6,657 bases of DNA, taken from JADHUC01 sp964617665. Its GTDB lineage: Bacteria; Planctomycetota; Planctomycetia; Pirellulales; Pirellulaceae. The notes under the pieces are model-generated. The model was not told the DNA's origin. It did not search any database and worked only from the letters and a program-made list of their open reading frames with translations. Positions 6,266-6,657 of the stretch are shown piece after piece. The position numbers and the translations under genes were made by a program. The DNA lies in contig CAZUAH010000702.1 of the NCBI GenBank assembly GCA_964617665.1, positions 1 to 6,657 of the forward strand. The letters run 5' to 3'. Within the stretch, counting starts at the first letter, position 1; the number at the start of each line of letters is the position of its first letter.

Positions 6266-6373
6266 AACGACCACCCCAAACCATGCAAACCAGGGGTTTT
6301 TTACTCTATACCAAAAATCAATTTTTCCCTTAGAGTCAGAACCCCCTGGTTTAGTTGGTTAAGGGTGGTCGTT
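6266..6373. repeat. 108-nt imperfect inverted repeat (large hairpin)
   Basis: The two 54-base arms match without a single insertion or deletion; every pair sums to the same position (12639). About 41 of 54 positions are complementary. The blocks are AACGACCACCC with GGGTGGTCGTT at the base (6266-6276 and 6363-6373), AACCA with TGGTT, AAACCAGGGG with CCCCTGGTTT (6287-6296 and 6343-6352), ACTCTA with TAGAGT (6303-6308 and 6331-6336), and AAAAAT with ATTTTT at the tip. It lies between two convergent genes. It could be a replication or recombination site, a structured RNA, a bidirectional transcription block or a small inverted-repeat element. The sequence does not decide. Confidence 0.85.
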
Positions 6374-6429
6374 ACAAATTGATTTAAGCTTAAAATGAAA
6401 CAACTAATCGAAACAAGAAGATTAGATAA

Positions 6430-6441
6430 AGTAGATCTACT
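6430..6441. repeat. 12-bp perfect palindrome
   Basis: AGTAGATCTACT is self-complementary and lies about 60 bp beyond the stop of the AbrB-like gene. It could be a dimeric-protein binding site. One such palindrome in AT-rich DNA may also be chance. Confidence 0.3.
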
Positions 6442-6498
6442 AATTGGTGATAAGAATGGAAATAATAAAAATCCAATTAATATGTGTTTTCTATTATA

Positions 6499-6657
6499 CT
6501 ATTGGCGCTTTTCTAATTTCTCTCTTTTAATCGGTGTTAGAATCAAATTGCCTTTATCATCAATATTAAGAGAAATTGAATCCCCTTTTCCAATATCATG
6601 ATGTTGAACCCATGGCAATGGTAATGTTACCAAGAAACTATAATTCCAAGATAACAC
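6499..6657 (-). CDS. AbrB/MazE-like DNA-binding protein, 5' end off the window
   Basis: The frame enters from the right edge and ends with TAG at 6501-6499, leaving 52 residues. They read as one swapped-hairpin AbrB domain: NYSFLVTLPLPWVQHHDIG, then KGDSISLNIDDKGNLILTP, then a basic tail (IKREKLEKRQ). The S.LVTLP..WV start and the KGD..... .DD.G.L.. second hairpin are the usual signature of archaeal AbrB-type regulators and antitoxin-like proteins. Domain position suggests that only a short N-terminal segment is missing, though another domain could precede it. It converges on the candidate capsid gene. It may be a viral transcription regulator or a host gene beside a provirus. The first visible codon is GTG, but I do not take it as the start. 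Confidence 0.75.
   Translation of the reverse strand: MLSWNYSFLVTLPLPWVQHHDIGKGDSISLNIDDKGNLILTPIKREKLEKRQ

Larger units (their letters stand above)
6093..6498. other. Intergenic region between convergent genes
   Basis: I see no convincing gene here. The region contains the capsid-gene terminator, an AT-rich stretch (about 6145-6250), the 108-nt inverted repeat and a short palindrome. T-rich sequence on the minus strand at about 6473-6459 may end the AbrB-like transcript. Short frames across the inverted repeat lack supporting signals. Confidence 0.6.

Noticed and set aside
6238..6333. Short plus-strand frame (TTG or ATG) across the left arm of the inverted repeat
   Set aside because: About 30 codons, composition dictated by the inverted repeat, and only a weak AAGGA upstream.
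6266..6373. tRNA gene or archaeal origin recognition boxes in the inverted repeat
   Set aside because: There is no T-loop motif, cloverleaf or CCA-adjacent acceptor stem, and the CCAGGGG blocks are too short to claim Orc1/Cdc6 boxes.
6395..6601. 68-codon plus-strand frame
   Set aside because: Its second half is antisense to the AbrB-like gene, which has a clear domain; no ribosome binding site before its ATG.

Overview
The window looks like part of the structural module of an AT-rich archaeal virus or integrated provirus, most plausibly of the spindle-shaped (fusellovirus/thaspivirus/His1-like) kind. The case rests on four things: a short protein with two hydrophobic helices that resembles spindle-virus major capsid proteins (5826-6092); a large secreted and membrane-anchored LamG protein that looks like a virion spike; several small membrane or basic proteins packed into one operon; and archaeal-style expression signals (BRE/TATA boxes, GAGG ribosome binding sites, U-rich terminators). 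No replication, integrase or packaging gene is visible, so virus versus provirus, and the host, cannot be settled from the window. The low GC content does not identify a lineage.

Layout. From about 5700 leftwards runs a minus-strand operon whose genes touch or overlap: a basic repeat protein (4128-5658), an uncharacterised 175-residue protein (3599-4126), a 980-residue LamG spike-like protein (660-3602), a 61-residue protein with a ribbon-helix-helix-like pattern (490-675), and a four-helix membrane protein that runs off the left edge (1-493). The two edge genes (1-493 and 6499-6657) are incomplete. The repeat protein is interrupted by two blocks of exactly 100 N, which lie inside a tandem 18-bp array encoding PSYVSK. 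The apparent frame break there is an assembly artefact.

From the other side of a roughly 155-bp divergent promoter region the candidate capsid gene is read on the plus strand. It has its own TATA box and a good Shine-Dalgarno site, and is followed by a stem-loop/U-tract terminator. This gives the capsid gene a transcript separate from the minor structural genes.

The right end (6093-6498) carries no convincing gene. It holds the terminator, a strongly AT-rich promoter-like stretch, and a striking 108-nt imperfect inverted repeat with arms that match without any indel (6266-6373). Converging on this region from the right edge is the 3' part of an AbrB/MazE-type DNA-binding protein gene (6499-6657). 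The inverted repeat and the PSYVSK repeat protein are the least explained elements of the window.
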